From NCBI GenBank assembly GCA_963740835.1, contig CAVUFH010000007.1, positions 372,001-436,000 on the forward strand: a DNA stretch of 64,000 nt, given 5' to 3'. Both the position numbers and the translations under genes were made by a program. The notes beneath the pieces are model-generated. The model was not told the DNA's origin. It ran no database searches and saw nothing but the letters and a program-made list of their open reading frames with translations. This document shows positions 24,643 to 32,912 of the stretch, piece after piece; within the stretch, counting starts at the first letter, position 1, and the number at the start of each line of letters is the position of its first letter. The DNA comes from CAVUFH01 sp963740835 (GTDB taxonomy: Bacteria; Actinomycetota; Acidimicrobiia; IMCC26256; PALSA-610).

Positions 24643-25430
24643 ACGCCGAGATCACGACCCTCGATCTCTCGTTCCGCCGCAAGAGCGTGATCGGGTACAC
24701 GGTCGGCCTGGCCCTCTATGTCATCGTCGTCGTCGCGCTCTATCCGGCGTTCAAGGACTCGACCGACCTCGACAGCCTGACGAAGAGCAGCCCCGGCGTT
24801 GCCGCGCTCTTTGGGATCTCGGGTTCGTTGACGTCACCGACGGGCTGGATGAACGCGAACGTCTACGCCAACTTCTTCCCGCTGATCGTCCTGCTGCTCA
24901 CGATCGGCTACGGGGCCGCGTGCATCGCGGGCCAAGAGAAGGACGGCCATCTCGAGTTGGTGCTGTCGCTGCCGTTCTCGCGCGATCGCGTCGTGCGGCA
25001 GAAGATCGTCGCGCTCCTCGCGCAGTGCTTCGTCGTGTGCGCGATCACGTTCCTGAGCGTGTTGGTCGGACGTTGGTTCGAGCTGCCGCTCGGGGTGCCA
25101 GAACTCGCCACCGCCACAGCCGGTGTGTTGCTGCTCGGTGTCGACTTCGGGCTGCTCGCGATGGCGATCGGCGCGTGGACGGGAAACCGCGGGTTGGCGC
25201 TCGGCGTCGCGTCGACGGTCGCGGCCGCGTCGTATCTCGTGAGCTCGATGGCGCCCGTCGTGTCGTGGCTCCACCCGGTGCAGTACGTCTCGCTGTTCTA
25301 CTGGTCGGTCGCCAACGACCAGCTCGCAACCGGGCTGTCGATCGGCGCGGCCGCGGTCCTCATCGGGGTCGCAGCCGGGTTCGCGGTCGTCGCGACCAGC
25401 GTGTTCCGGGCCCACGACCTCGCGACCTGA
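24639..25430 (+). CDS. ABC-2 type transporter permease
   Basis: The protein has 263 residues. Six predicted membrane helices include VIGYTVGLALYVIVVVALY, FPLIVLLLTIGYGAACIAG, FVVCAITFLSVLVG and a C-terminal AAAVLIGVAAGFAVVA. The central EKDGHLELVLSLPFSRDRVV loop is the coupling segment typical of ABC-2 exporters. It starts at GTG 24639 inside the ATPase stop. With the preceding ATPase it should form a small exporter for a lipid, peptide or drug; substrate is not readable. Confidence 0.88.
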   Translation: MNAEITTLDLSFRRKSVIGYTVGLALYVIVVVALYPAFKDSTDLDSLTKSSPGVAALFGISGSLTSPTGWMNANVYANFFPLIVLLLTIGYGAACIAGQEKDGHLELVLSLPFSRDRVVRQKIVALLAQCFVVCAITFLSVLVGRWFELPLGVPELATATAGVLLLGVDFGLLAMAIGAWTGNRGLALGVASTVAAASYLVSSMAPVVSWLHPVQYVSLFYWSVANDQLATGLSIGAAAVLIGVAAGFAVVATSVFRAHDLAT

Positions 25431-25565
25431 CGCTCCTTCGCCGCGTTGGCGCGATCGCGGTTGGCGTTGCGTTCGGCGCGCGGCTTGGCCGACGGCGCAT
25501 CGGCGCTCGGCGTGGGCGCACGGCGATCACTGCGCCGGTGATCGATCCGGTGGTCGTGACGCGGT

Positions 25566-27158
25566 TCACGCGCGACAGGACGCACCGGAGCAGTGCACGA
25601 GCCGATCGAGCCGGGCCGCGAGGTCGTGGACGAGCGCCGGGCTCGCCGTGGTCACGATGTTGCGGAGCTCGTCCGGGTCCTTCCGGAGGTCGTACAACTG
25701 CTTCTCGCCGGTGTCGTACTCGACGTAGAGATAGCGATCGGTGCGCAGCGCGCGGTACGTCGGGATCGCGACAGCCGTATTGCGGGGGACGCGCAGCGGC
25801 GCGGCCGCGCCGGTGTTCGGCGCGCCGGACGCCGGAGGATCGGCGTCATCGTCCGGCTCGCCCGCGGCCGCGGCCGCGCGTCGACCGGCACGTGTGCCCG
25901 CGGTTTCATAGTGTTCGACGAGGGCGTCGTGCGGGAGATGCGCGGCGTGCGTGTCGCCGTGCAGGATCGGCACGAGCGACGTGCCGTCGACGAAGCTCGG
26001 CGCCTGTGCGTGCGCGAGCGCAGCGAACGTCGGCGCGAGATCGATCTCGCGCGCGAATGAAGTCGTGGTCTTGCCGGACGGGATGCCGGGACCGCGCACG
26101 ACGAGTGGCACGTGGATGTCCTCCTCGAACGGCGTCTGCTTCCCGGGCGGGAGCCGGTGCTGTCCGAGATGGAAGCCGTTGTCGGACGTGAACACGATGT
26201 CGGTGTTGGCCAGTTGGTGTGTGGTACGGAGCTCGTCGATGACGGACTTCAAGAGATCCTCCACGCCCAACATGCTCTGTAGCCGGCGGCGGTAGAGGGC
26301 GTCGATGTACTTGACGATCGCGGGGCTCAACGGCGGCCGCGCTTGCAGCCAGGCCGGCTCGGCCGCGAGGTCGGCTTGGTCGAACGAGGGCGTACGGGGC
26401 GCGGTGACGCCCGCGAACGCGCTGACGTAGCGCGGTGCGGGCGTGGCCGGCTGATGCGGCACGTACGGCGCGACGTACATGAAGAACGGTTTCGTTCCGT
26501 GGGGCTGCGCGATGAACGATTTGGCCTTCTGCGCGAGCACGTCGACGAGGTAGTCGCTCGGTGTCGAGCCGTAGTTGTGCAACGTCCCGTTCTCGTTGAG
26601 TTGGTAGTTGTATTCGGCGTACGGGTTGCCGCCGCTCGGGCTCACGAAGTCGTCCCAACCCGGTGGCACGTACGTGCGCGCAACGGTATCCGGGTAGCCG
26701 TTGAGGTACTTGCCGAGCAGCGCGGTCTGATACCCCGCGTCATGCAGCCACGTCGCGACCGTCGACGTGTCGCGCCCGAGCTGCTGCCAGTGCTCGAAGC
26801 CGCCATCGGGTGGCAGGTTCCCGAGGACGCCGTGATCGTGCACGTACTGGCCGCGCAGGATCGACGCGCGCGAAGGGCAGCAGAGCGAGTCCGTCACGAA
26901 GGAGTTCTGGAACGTGAGGCCCTGCTCGACGAGCAGGTCATGGAACAGCGGGAACCGCTTCGCATCCATGTACGACGTGAGGTCGAGGTCGTCGGTGAGC
27001 ACGACGACGATGTTCGGGCGCTTCGTGGACGCGGCGGCCGGGACCGACCCGCTGCCGTTGCTGCTGCTGCAACCGGCGGCCAGCGCGAGTACGGCGAACA
27101 CCGCGGCGACCGCGCGTCTCCGATGACACTTCGTCCTCGGCCCACTCGATTTCGGCAC
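25566..27158 (-). CDS. Sulfatase, lipoprotein
   Basis: The protein is 530 residues from GTG 27158; an upstream ATG at 27284 is unlikely because it overlaps the divergent gene. The signal ends in LALAAGC (lipobox, Cys30). VVVLTDDLDL near residue 52 holds metal-binding Asp residues and SLCCPSRASIL has the C-x-P-S-R sequence whose first Cys (Cys93) is converted to formylglycine by a maturase. FTSDNGFHLGQH, near two-thirds of the length, gives the second metal site. This is a type I sulfatase that hydrolyses sulfate esters at the cell surface. Length is normal. Confidence 0.9.
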   Translation of the reverse strand: MPKSSGPRTKCHRRRAVAAVFAVLALAAGCSSSNGSGSVPAAASTKRPNIVVVLTDDLDLTSYMDAKRFPLFHDLLVEQGLTFQNSFVTDSLCCPSRASILRGQYVHDHGVLGNLPPDGGFEHWQQLGRDTSTVATWLHDAGYQTALLGKYLNGYPDTVARTYVPPGWDDFVSPSGGNPYAEYNYQLNENGTLHNYGSTPSDYLVDVLAQKAKSFIAQPHGTKPFFMYVAPYVPHQPATPAPRYVSAFAGVTAPRTPSFDQADLAAEPAWLQARPPLSPAIVKYIDALYRRRLQSMLGVEDLLKSVIDELRTTHQLANTDIVFTSDNGFHLGQHRLPPGKQTPFEEDIHVPLVVRGPGIPSGKTTTSFAREIDLAPTFAALAHAQAPSFVDGTSLVPILHGDTHAAHLPHDALVEHYETAGTRAGRRAAAAAGEPDDDADPPASGAPNTGAAAPLRVPRNTAVAIPTYRALRTDRYLYVEYDTGEKQLYDLRKDPDELRNIVTTASPALVHDLAARLDRLVHCSGASCRA

Positions 27159-27282
27159 ACCGCCTCCGGCCCGGGTCGCGTCGGCACCGTGACTGCCAAC
27201 CCGAGCTTCGCACGCGCGCCTGTGAACCGCCTGTGATCGCGGCGTGGAATGAACCACGAACGTCGCAGCGTTGGACTGCGAC

Positions 27283-28095
27283 ATGTCGAAGATCGAGTTG
27301 GGCCGGATCGGTGCCGTCGTACAACCCGGGAGCGGTGACGACTACCTCGCTGCGGTGCGGGAGATCGATGAGCTCGGGATACCGACGATCTGGGTGACCG
27401 GTGGTCCGCTCGAAGGGCTGTGGCAGGTTGCCGACATCATCCGGAACACCGAACACGCGCGGATCGCATCCGGCATCCTGTCGGTGGACCGCTTCTCGGC
27501 CGATGACGTGTCGGTGCTCTACGAGGAGCTCGAGCACGAGCGCCCGGGGCGGTTCGTCGTCGGGGTCGGCGGCGCGCACGGGCCGAAGCCGATCGAGACG
27601 CTCACCGCCTACCTCGGCGCGCTGAACGTGCCGCGCGAGCGCCTCGTGTTCGCCGCGCTCGGGCCGCGCATGACGGCCTTCGGCCGTGACCATGGTGCCG
27701 GTGTCTTGCCGTTCCTCATCACTCCCGAATACACCGCCGGTTTGCGAGACCTCGCGGGCGACGACACCACCCTCGCGGTCGAGCAACTCGTCGTGCTCGA
27801 ACCCGACCCGGCCCGCGCCCGGGCGACGGCACGGGAGCGGCTCAGCTTCCTCGGCTCGCTGCCGGCGTACCAGGCGAGCTTCCGGCGCTTGGGCTTCACC
27901 GAGGACGAGATCGAGACGCGCGCCGATCGGATGATCGACGCGCTCGTTGCGCGGGGCGACGCGAATGCGATCGCAGCGCGCGTCGCCGAGCAGTTCGCGG
28001 CGGGTGCCGACCACGTCGCGGTCAGCATCATCGGCGCGGGCGACGTGCCCGTCGACGCGTGGCGCGAGGTCGCCGGCGGGCTCGGCAAGCTCTGA
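27283..28095 (+). CDS. LLM-class F420-dependent oxidoreductase
   Basis: This 270-residue protein has the bacterial luciferase-like TIM barrel: LGRIGAVVQPGSGDDYLAAV, then IPTIWVTGG, ARIASGILSV, then RFVVGVGGAHGPKP, and a C-terminal GADHVAVSIIGAGDVPV. The glycine-rich GVGG-type strand suits F420 or FMN phosphate binding. ATG 27283 is better than ATG 27271 because its upstream bases are less constrained. Its promoter lies in the short gap to the divergent sulfatase. Substrate unknown. Confidence 0.82.
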   Translation: MSKIELGRIGAVVQPGSGDDYLAAVREIDELGIPTIWVTGGPLEGLWQVADIIRNTEHARIASGILSVDRFSADDVSVLYEELEHERPGRFVVGVGGAHGPKPIETLTAYLGALNVPRERLVFAALGPRMTAFGRDHGAGVLPFLITPEYTAGLRDLAGDDTTLAVEQLVVLEPDPARARATARERLSFLGSLPAYQASFRRLGFTEDEIETRADRMIDALVARGDANAIAARVAEQFAAGADHVAVSIIGAGDVPVDAWREVAGGLGKL

Positions 28096-28227
28096 CCCGC
28101 GTCAGCGCTCCGGACGCTCGCTCTCGTGGCAGAGCGCGCGCCGCTGCCGCGCTTCCTCCCGCATCTGCCGTTGTTCCTCGGCGCGACCGACGTGGTCCAT
28201 CGCCCACCACTGTCGCGTTCGTGTCGT

Positions 28228-28707
28228 TCAGGATCGCGGTTCGACGAACCGGTGGTATCTCGTCACCACTTCTTCGTCGGCCAGTTCGCGCGTCAGGTCG
28301 TCGAGCGCGTCAGCGAGCGCGGCGAAGCGCTTCGGGCCGAGCCGTTCGGCGATGTCTTCCTCGGCCGCCTGGGCGAGCCGCTTCAGGAGCCGCTGCAGCT
28401 TCTGGCCCTTCGGCGTGAGGTGGACGACGCGCGCCCGGCGGTCATCGGGATCGGGTGCGCGGGTCAGGTAGCCGCGGCGCTCGATGTCGCCGAGCAGGTC
28501 GTTGACCGACTGTTTGGTGATGCCGAGGTTGGTCGCGATTTCGGACGGCCGATACCCATCCGGACCGGGGTAGCGGAACACGCCGATGTGCGCGGGTGTG
28601 AGATCGTCATAGCCGGCTTCGTAGGCGCCGGCGAGGATGCCGCTCCACACCCACTGCGTGAGCAGGCGCATGCTGGCACCGACGAACGGCGGGGGTCGCG
28701 TTGACAC
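28228..28707 (-). CDS. MarR-family regulator, divergent from cupin
   Basis: This 159-residue regulator has the winged helix YRPSEIATNLGITKQSVNDLLGDIERRGYLTR, followed by the wing with PDPDDRRARVVHLTPKG. N- and C-terminal helices form the MarR dimer domain. The GTG start (28707) is 7 nt below a minus-strand hexamer TAACCT with TTTCCG 17 nt further upstream, so the mRNA is probably leaderless. It likely represses both itself and the cupin gene through the operator at 28716-28745. The ligand is unknown. Confidence 0.85.
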   Translation of the reverse strand: MSTRPPPFVGASMRLLTQWVWSGILAGAYEAGYDDLTPAHIGVFRYPGPDGYRPSEIATNLGITKQSVNDLLGDIERRGYLTRAPDPDDRRARVVHLTPKGQKLQRLLKRLAQAAEEDIAERLGPKRFAALADALDDLTRELADEEVVTRYHRFVEPRS

Positions 28708-28745
28708 ACCCGTAAGGTTACCGTACTATCGGTCGTACGGAAACC
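28701..28745. promoter_or_regulatory. Divergent MarR/cupin promoters with overlapping operator
   Basis: TTGACA (28701-28706) and TACTAT (28724-28729) spaced 17 nt form a near-consensus plus-strand promoter for the cupin gene. GGTTACCGTAC (28716-28726) and GTACGGAAACC (28735-28745) are an 11-bp inverted repeat with one mismatch and an 8-bp spacer covering the -10. This is a MarR-type operator. Confidence 0.65.
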
Positions 28746-28792
28746 GTACTACTGCTCCGAGGCGAGCCGACGTCCATTCGGGAGGGCACACC

Positions 28793-29317
28793 ATGAACGA
28801 CACGATCAACAGTGCAGTGATCGACACGCCGCAAGACGAAGCGACGAACACATGGTGGTTCCTCGACATCCTCGTCGCCGAGCACCGCACGGCGCCCGGC
28901 ATGCAGACCGTCGTGATGGAAGCGACCTTCCCGCTCGGAGGGTCGCCTCCGTTGCACGTGCACAACGACCTCGACGACACCATGTACATCCTCGACGGCG
29001 AGCTGCTCGTGCAGTGCGGCGACCGCGCCCAGGTCGTCGGTGCGGGCCACTGGGTCTCGATGCCCCGCGGCGTCCCCCACACCTTCCTCGTCACCGGCGA
29101 CCGGGACGCCCGCGTCCTGCTCGTCCACGACAACGACAGCTTCCGCGCGTTCGTGCGCGATGTCAGCGTTCCGGCCGAGGCACATGTGCCGCCGCCGAAC
29201 CCCCACTTCCCACCGATGGACGAGCTCGTGCAGGTCGCGGCAGCGCACGACATGACGATCGTCGGTCCGCCACTGCAGGCCGACGCCGCGTCATCCGAAG
29301 TCGCGGCGCACTCATAA
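28793..29317 (+). CDS. Cupin-domain protein
   Basis: The protein has 174 residues. SPPLHVHNDLDDTMYILDGEL is the first cupin motif (HxH with Asp in place of the usual Glu) and PRGVPHTFLVTGDRDARVL the second, carrying the third metal His. ILDGELLVQCGD and GHWVSMPR form the barrel strands between them. Single-domain cupins of this kind are often dioxygenase-like or sugar-binding proteins. It is regulated by the divergent MarR gene. GGGAGG lies 9 nt before ATG 28793. Confidence 0.85.
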   Translation: MNDTINSAVIDTPQDEATNTWWFLDILVAEHRTAPGMQTVVMEATFPLGGSPPLHVHNDLDDTMYILDGELLVQCGDRAQVVGAGHWVSMPRGVPHTFLVTGDRDARVLLVHDNDSFRAFVRDVSVPAEAHVPPPNPHFPPMDELVQVAAAHDMTIVGPPLQADAASSEVAAHS

Positions 29318-29420
29318 CCGAGGCCGTGGGCGCGCACGCTGCGGTCACCTCGCCGCAATTCGCCCCTATCTTCCGTTTGAAGGCTGTGCCACCCTGACCT
29401 GACAGTCCTATGACGGCTCG

Positions 29421-29437
29421 GTCCGGCGTTGCCGGAC
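29421..29437 (+). promoter_or_regulatory. 5'-UTR hairpin of the large secreted protein
   Basis: GTCCGGC-GTT-GCCGGAC is a perfect 7-bp hairpin 17 bases before GTG 29454. It could be a terminator of upstream transcription or an mRNA-stabilising stem; no T-tract. Confidence 0.35.
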
Positions 29438-29453
29438 GCAGAGGGGAGAGCCC

Positions 29454-31697
29454 GTGGACGGTCTCGTGAGCACCATGCGTTGGATGAAACACGGCCGCGT
29501 GCACCTGGCCGTGCTCCTCACGACCGCATTGGCGATCGTTTCGTTCGCGGTGCCGGCGAGCGCGGCCGGCACCGTCGACCTGAGCACCGGGATCCTGAAC
29601 TTCGTGCAGTCGCCCGTGCCCGGCTCGCCCGACGGCTTCCTCGTGGTGGCGCAGAACGACGGGACCGCGACGGCAACCAACGTTGCCATCGACGTGCCCG
29701 TGCCCACGGGCGCGACGGTCGCCGACGCGACCGACAACTGCACCACTGCCGCGGGCACGGTCTCGTGCACGATCCCCTCGCTCGCACCCGGCCAAGGTGA
29801 CGGCGGACGCGTGTACCTCACGTTCGCGGCGACCGGTACGTACCAGCTCACGTCGAGTGCGCACGCCGACCAGCCCGACGCCAACGGCGACAGCACGTTC
29901 CACCTCGGCGTCGGTGTCGTTGCCGAAAACGCCGATCTCGCCGGGAGGTCGGACAGCGCGCGGGTCGTGCTCGGAACCCAATCGACGTACCGGGTCTTCC
30001 AGCACTTCGGGAACCTCGGCCCGACCGCCGCGAGCGCGGGATCGGTCTCCGGCTCCGTGACCGGTGGCGCGACGATCGTCCCGGGCTCGTTCTCCTTCGG
30101 CGTCAGCTACTTCAACGACCCCACCGACCAGGCAAGCAACTGCACGATCGGGGCAACGACGTTCACGTGCGCGTCCGTGTTCGACGGCGAACTGGTCTAC
30201 GACATCACGCTCCCGACGATGCCGTCCACCATCGTTGCCGCCGCGACCATCACCGGCCGGGCGGATCCCAACCATGCCAACGACACCTCGACGATCACGG
30301 TCGCGCTCGATCCGCCGGCAGCCGAGATCTACGCGCAGCTCGTCCCCGTCAACGCTGTGATCCCGTCCGGCCTGCCGTTCCGGATCGAGGGACCGGTTCA
30401 GAACGCGGGCGAGCTCGACGCCCAGAATCTGGTCGCAGTGCTCACCGCACCGACGGGCTGGGCCATCGCCGTGCCGCCCGGCGCATTGCCGTCGGGCGTC
30501 GCCTGCACCGTCATTTCGTCACCGCACGCGATGCGGTGCACGCGGACCACGCTCGCAACCGGCGACTACTGGGAGGTCGACGCGCTCGTGACACCACCGG
30601 CCGGTACCGGCACCGGGACCGCGACGTTGTCCGTCTCGACCGTCACTCCCGAGACCGGGACCTACCCGAACGACGCAACGGTCGACATCGCCTACGCGCC
30701 CTTCGTCGCCCGCGCGCTGCACATCGAACCCAGCACCAATCTCGTGGACGGTCAGCACGTGTTGTTCAGCGGCGTCGGGTTCGCGGCGAACGCGGCGATC
30801 TACTACTGCGAAGGCCGGATCGTCAGCGGGACGCCCTCGGCCGCCAACTGCGGCGGACCCATCCGCACGACGACTGCGAACAGCAGCGGCGCGTTCAGCG
30901 TGGACGTCACCGTGACGCGGTTCCTCGTCGTCAACAACGTCGGAGTCCTCGACTGCGCCCAGCCGCAAGTGGCGTGCGGGCTCGGCGCGGGCGACGTCGT
31001 CGCGCCCGGCGGACAGTTGGTCGTCGCGCCGATGACGTTCACGCCGCAGCCGCCCGTCACCGACCCGTTCAACGCGCGCATCCAGGGCACCGTGACGGAT
31101 GCGAGCGGCCATCCGCTTGCTGGCGTCTCGGTCTGGGCGTACCTCGCCACTGACAGTTGGGTGGGCTCGGTGCAAGCGACGACCGACGGCTCGGGCCACT
31201 ACGTGCTCGAGGACGCCGAGCCCGGCTTGGCCTACCGCATCCGGTTCGGCCCGCCGAACGGGTCGGGACTCGTGACCGAGTGGTACGGCGGGCCGACGTC
31301 GCAAGGCGCGCCATCGCGCGAGAGCGCGGCCGACGTGCGCCTGACCGCGGCGCAAGCCGTCGTCATTGCCGACGCCCAGCTCGCCAGTGGCACCTCGCTC
31401 ACCGGCACGGTCGTGGGTCCGACCGGCCAACCGGCGGCGAACGTCCTCGTGTGGGGCTTCCGGAACGCGGATACGTGGGTCGGCACCTATGTGGCGACGA
31501 CCGCGGCGGATGGGACGTATCGCATCGAGGGCGTCGCACCGGGCACACCGCTGCGAATCCGGTTCTCTCCCGCCGCGGGATCGGGGCTCACGTATGAGTG
31601 GTTCGACAACGTGCACACCCGATCGGCTGCGACGCCGGTCGTCGTCGCGGCCGGAGGAACTTCGCACGCCAGTGCGCAGCTCGCGAGCGCACCCTGA
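29454..31697 (+). CDS. Large secreted protein with DUF11-like, neocarzinostatin-like and two carboxypeptidase-regulatory-like domains
   Basis: The product has 747 residues. A Sec signal (VLLTTALAIVSFAVPASA) is followed by DUF11/CARDB-like beta-sandwich repeats, each marked by GTATATNVAIDVPVPTGA-type sequence, to about residue 410. A neocarzinostatin-like immunoglobulin fold (about 420-530) contains NLVDGQHVLFSGVGFAAN and four cysteines. Two carboxypeptidase-regulatory-like (CNA-B-type) repeats follow near 542 and 648, each starting G-TVTDASGHPLAGVSVWAY or similar. GAGGGGAG (29441-29448) fits GTG 29454. No transmembrane anchor or LPXTG; it is probably an extracellular or wall-associated protein. 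Confidence 0.8.
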   Translation: MDGLVSTMRWMKHGRVHLAVLLTTALAIVSFAVPASAAGTVDLSTGILNFVQSPVPGSPDGFLVVAQNDGTATATNVAIDVPVPTGATVADATDNCTTAAGTVSCTIPSLAPGQGDGGRVYLTFAATGTYQLTSSAHADQPDANGDSTFHLGVGVVAENADLAGRSDSARVVLGTQSTYRVFQHFGNLGPTAASAGSVSGSVTGGATIVPGSFSFGVSYFNDPTDQASNCTIGATTFTCASVFDGELVYDITLPTMPSTIVAAATITGRADPNHANDTSTITVALDPPAAEIYAQLVPVNAVIPSGLPFRIEGPVQNAGELDAQNLVAVLTAPTGWAIAVPPGALPSGVACTVISSPHAMRCTRTTLATGDYWEVDALVTPPAGTGTGTATLSVSTVTPETGTYPNDATVDIAYAPFVARALHIEPSTNLVDGQHVLFSGVGFAANAAIYYCEGRIVSGTPSAANCGGPIRTTTANSSGAFSVDVTVTRFLVVNNVGVLDCAQPQVACGLGAGDVVAPGGQLVVAPMTFTPQPPVTDPFNARIQGTVTDASGHPLAGVSVWAYLATDSWVGSVQATTDGSGHYVLEDAEPGLAYRIRFGPPNGSGLVTEWYGGPTSQGAPSRESAADVRLTAAQAVVIADAQLASGTSLTGTVVGPTGQPAANVLVWGFRNADTWVGTYVATTAADGTYRIEGVAPGTPLRIRFSPAAGSGLTYEWFDNVHTRSAATPVVVAAGGTSHASAQLASAP

Positions 31698-32293
31698 CCG
31701 GAGCGGGTGCCGGTGACGCGCCGCCGGGTCGACGCCCAGCGCGACAACATCGCCGCGGCCGACGACCACGCGACGATGCCGAACACGAGGATGCTCGGCT
31801 CGTGCCGCGTGAAGCCGTAGAACACCCAGAGCGATGTCTCGCACATCACCATCGCCCACCGCGCGGGTGCGATGCCGGTCGGGAGCGCGCTGCGGTACGC
31901 GGCGCAGAGCGTCGGCGTGATCTGCACCCCGTACGAGAAGCCGAGCACGAACCCGAACGCGGTCCAGCCGCCGAAGATCGCCACCGCGACGAGCACGACC
32001 ACCCAGCTCGCCACGGTGACGCCCGCGGCGCCGGCATCCGTGCCGGCGCGCACGATCCAGAACACGAGGGCCGCGTTGGCGAGCACCATCAGCACCGGCA
32101 TCGTCAGCGCGGACCAGAGGTGGCTCTCGACCATGAACACGACCCACCCGGACTCCGTCGCGACGCCGAGCATTGCCCCCGTCAGCGACACACCCTCGGG
32201 GTCGCGCGTGCGCCCGAGCCGCAGGCATTGCGGCAGCACACCGGTGGCGGCGAGCACGGTGGCCGCGACCGCGGCGAGCTCCGGGAGTCCCAT
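31487..32293 (-). CDS. PQ-loop (SemiSWEET-like) membrane protein with antisense-overlapping tail
   Basis: The first 190 residues contain two PQ-loop-like units: PELAAVAATVLAATGVLPQC, then GFSYGVQITPTLCAAYRSAL, each within a triple-helix bundle. At least six membrane helices are visible (WVVFMVESHLW, VLMVLANAALVFWIV, VVVLVAVAIFGGW and others). PQ-loop proteins are SWEET, KDEL-receptor and amino acid transporter relatives. The frame continues 210 bases into the 3' end of the convergent secreted-protein gene; this C-terminal part (SPDPAAGENRIRSG) is low complexity and may not be real. A frameshift near 31700 could hide a nearer stop. Confidence 0.65.
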   Translation of the reverse strand: MGLPELAAVAATVLAATGVLPQCLRLGRTRDPEGVSLTGAMLGVATESGWVVFMVESHLWSALTMPVLMVLANAALVFWIVRAGTDAGAAGVTVASWVVVLVAVAIFGGWTAFGFVLGFSYGVQITPTLCAAYRSALPTGIAPARWAMVMCETSLWVFYGFTRHEPSILVFGIVAWSSAAAMLSRWASTRRRVTGTRSGQGALASCALACEVPPAATTTGVAADRVCTLSNHSYVSPDPAAGENRIRSGVPGATPSMRYVPSAAVVAT

Positions 32294-32396
32294 CGCGAGC
32301 AGTGTCCGAGCGGCGGGTTAGCCAGCCGCTAGCCACTTCACCGCACGCGATGTCCGCCCCGCGCTCCCCGGCGAACGCGGCGTAGGGTCCCGCGAC

Positions 32397-32855
32397 ATGC
32401 CGCGGCCCGAGGAACCCACGCCGGAACTGCGCGACGAGTACCGCGACGGCTTCGTGCGATTGCGCAACCGCTTCGACGAGATCCCCGAAACGGATGACGC
32501 GCGCGCCGATCTCCTGGCCGTGGTTGCCGGCTTCCGAGCGTTCGTGCACGACAACCCGGATCTGGCCGAGGTGATGTTCTCGCATCCGCTTGCCGACATC
32601 GATCCGGGGCCGGCCGAGCGCGCCGCGACCGTTGCGGTGCGCAAGTTCTTCACGTGGCGCGTCGGCCGCGCGGTAGACGCCGGTGTGCTCGCCGGCAACG
32701 CGATCGACCTGGCCCTCGCGCTGCTCGCGCTCGCGCAGGGGCTGGCCGCGCAAGAGCAAGCGGGCTGGCTCGGCAGCTCGCGGCGATCGGCGACCCGGCG
32801 CTGGACCGCGGCGACGAACGCGCTGCTCGACGGCTTCGCGCCACGCACGCGGTAG
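32397..32855 (+). CDS. TetR-family regulator lacking its HTH domain
   Basis: The protein has 152 residues and looks like the ligand-binding, WHG-type C-terminal domain of a TetR regulator: FRAFVHDNPDLAEVMFSHPL and then AIDLALALLALAQGLAAQEQA. There is no N-terminal DNA-binding helix and no obvious one upstream, where a stop interrupts all frames within 100 bases. Codons beyond the stop (TAAVADLVDRVLTAEP to TGA 32908) look like a lost C-terminus in another frame. It is a truncated or HTH-less protein and would not bind DNA as it stands. Confidence 0.55.
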   Translation: MPRPEEPTPELRDEYRDGFVRLRNRFDEIPETDDARADLLAVVAGFRAFVHDNPDLAEVMFSHPLADIDPGPAERAATVAVRKFFTWRVGRAVDAGVLAGNAIDLALALLALAQGLAAQEQAGWLGSSRRSATRRWTAATNALLDGFAPRTR

Positions 32856-32912
32856 ACCGCGGCAGTCGCCGACCTCGTCGACCGCGTGCTGACCGCCGAA
32901 CCGGCCTGAGCG

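Noticed and set aside
29454..31697. Enediyne antibiotic cluster suggested by the neocarzinostatin-like domain
   Set aside because: No PKS, cyclase or resistance genes lie in the window and the domain is only part of a large secreted protein.
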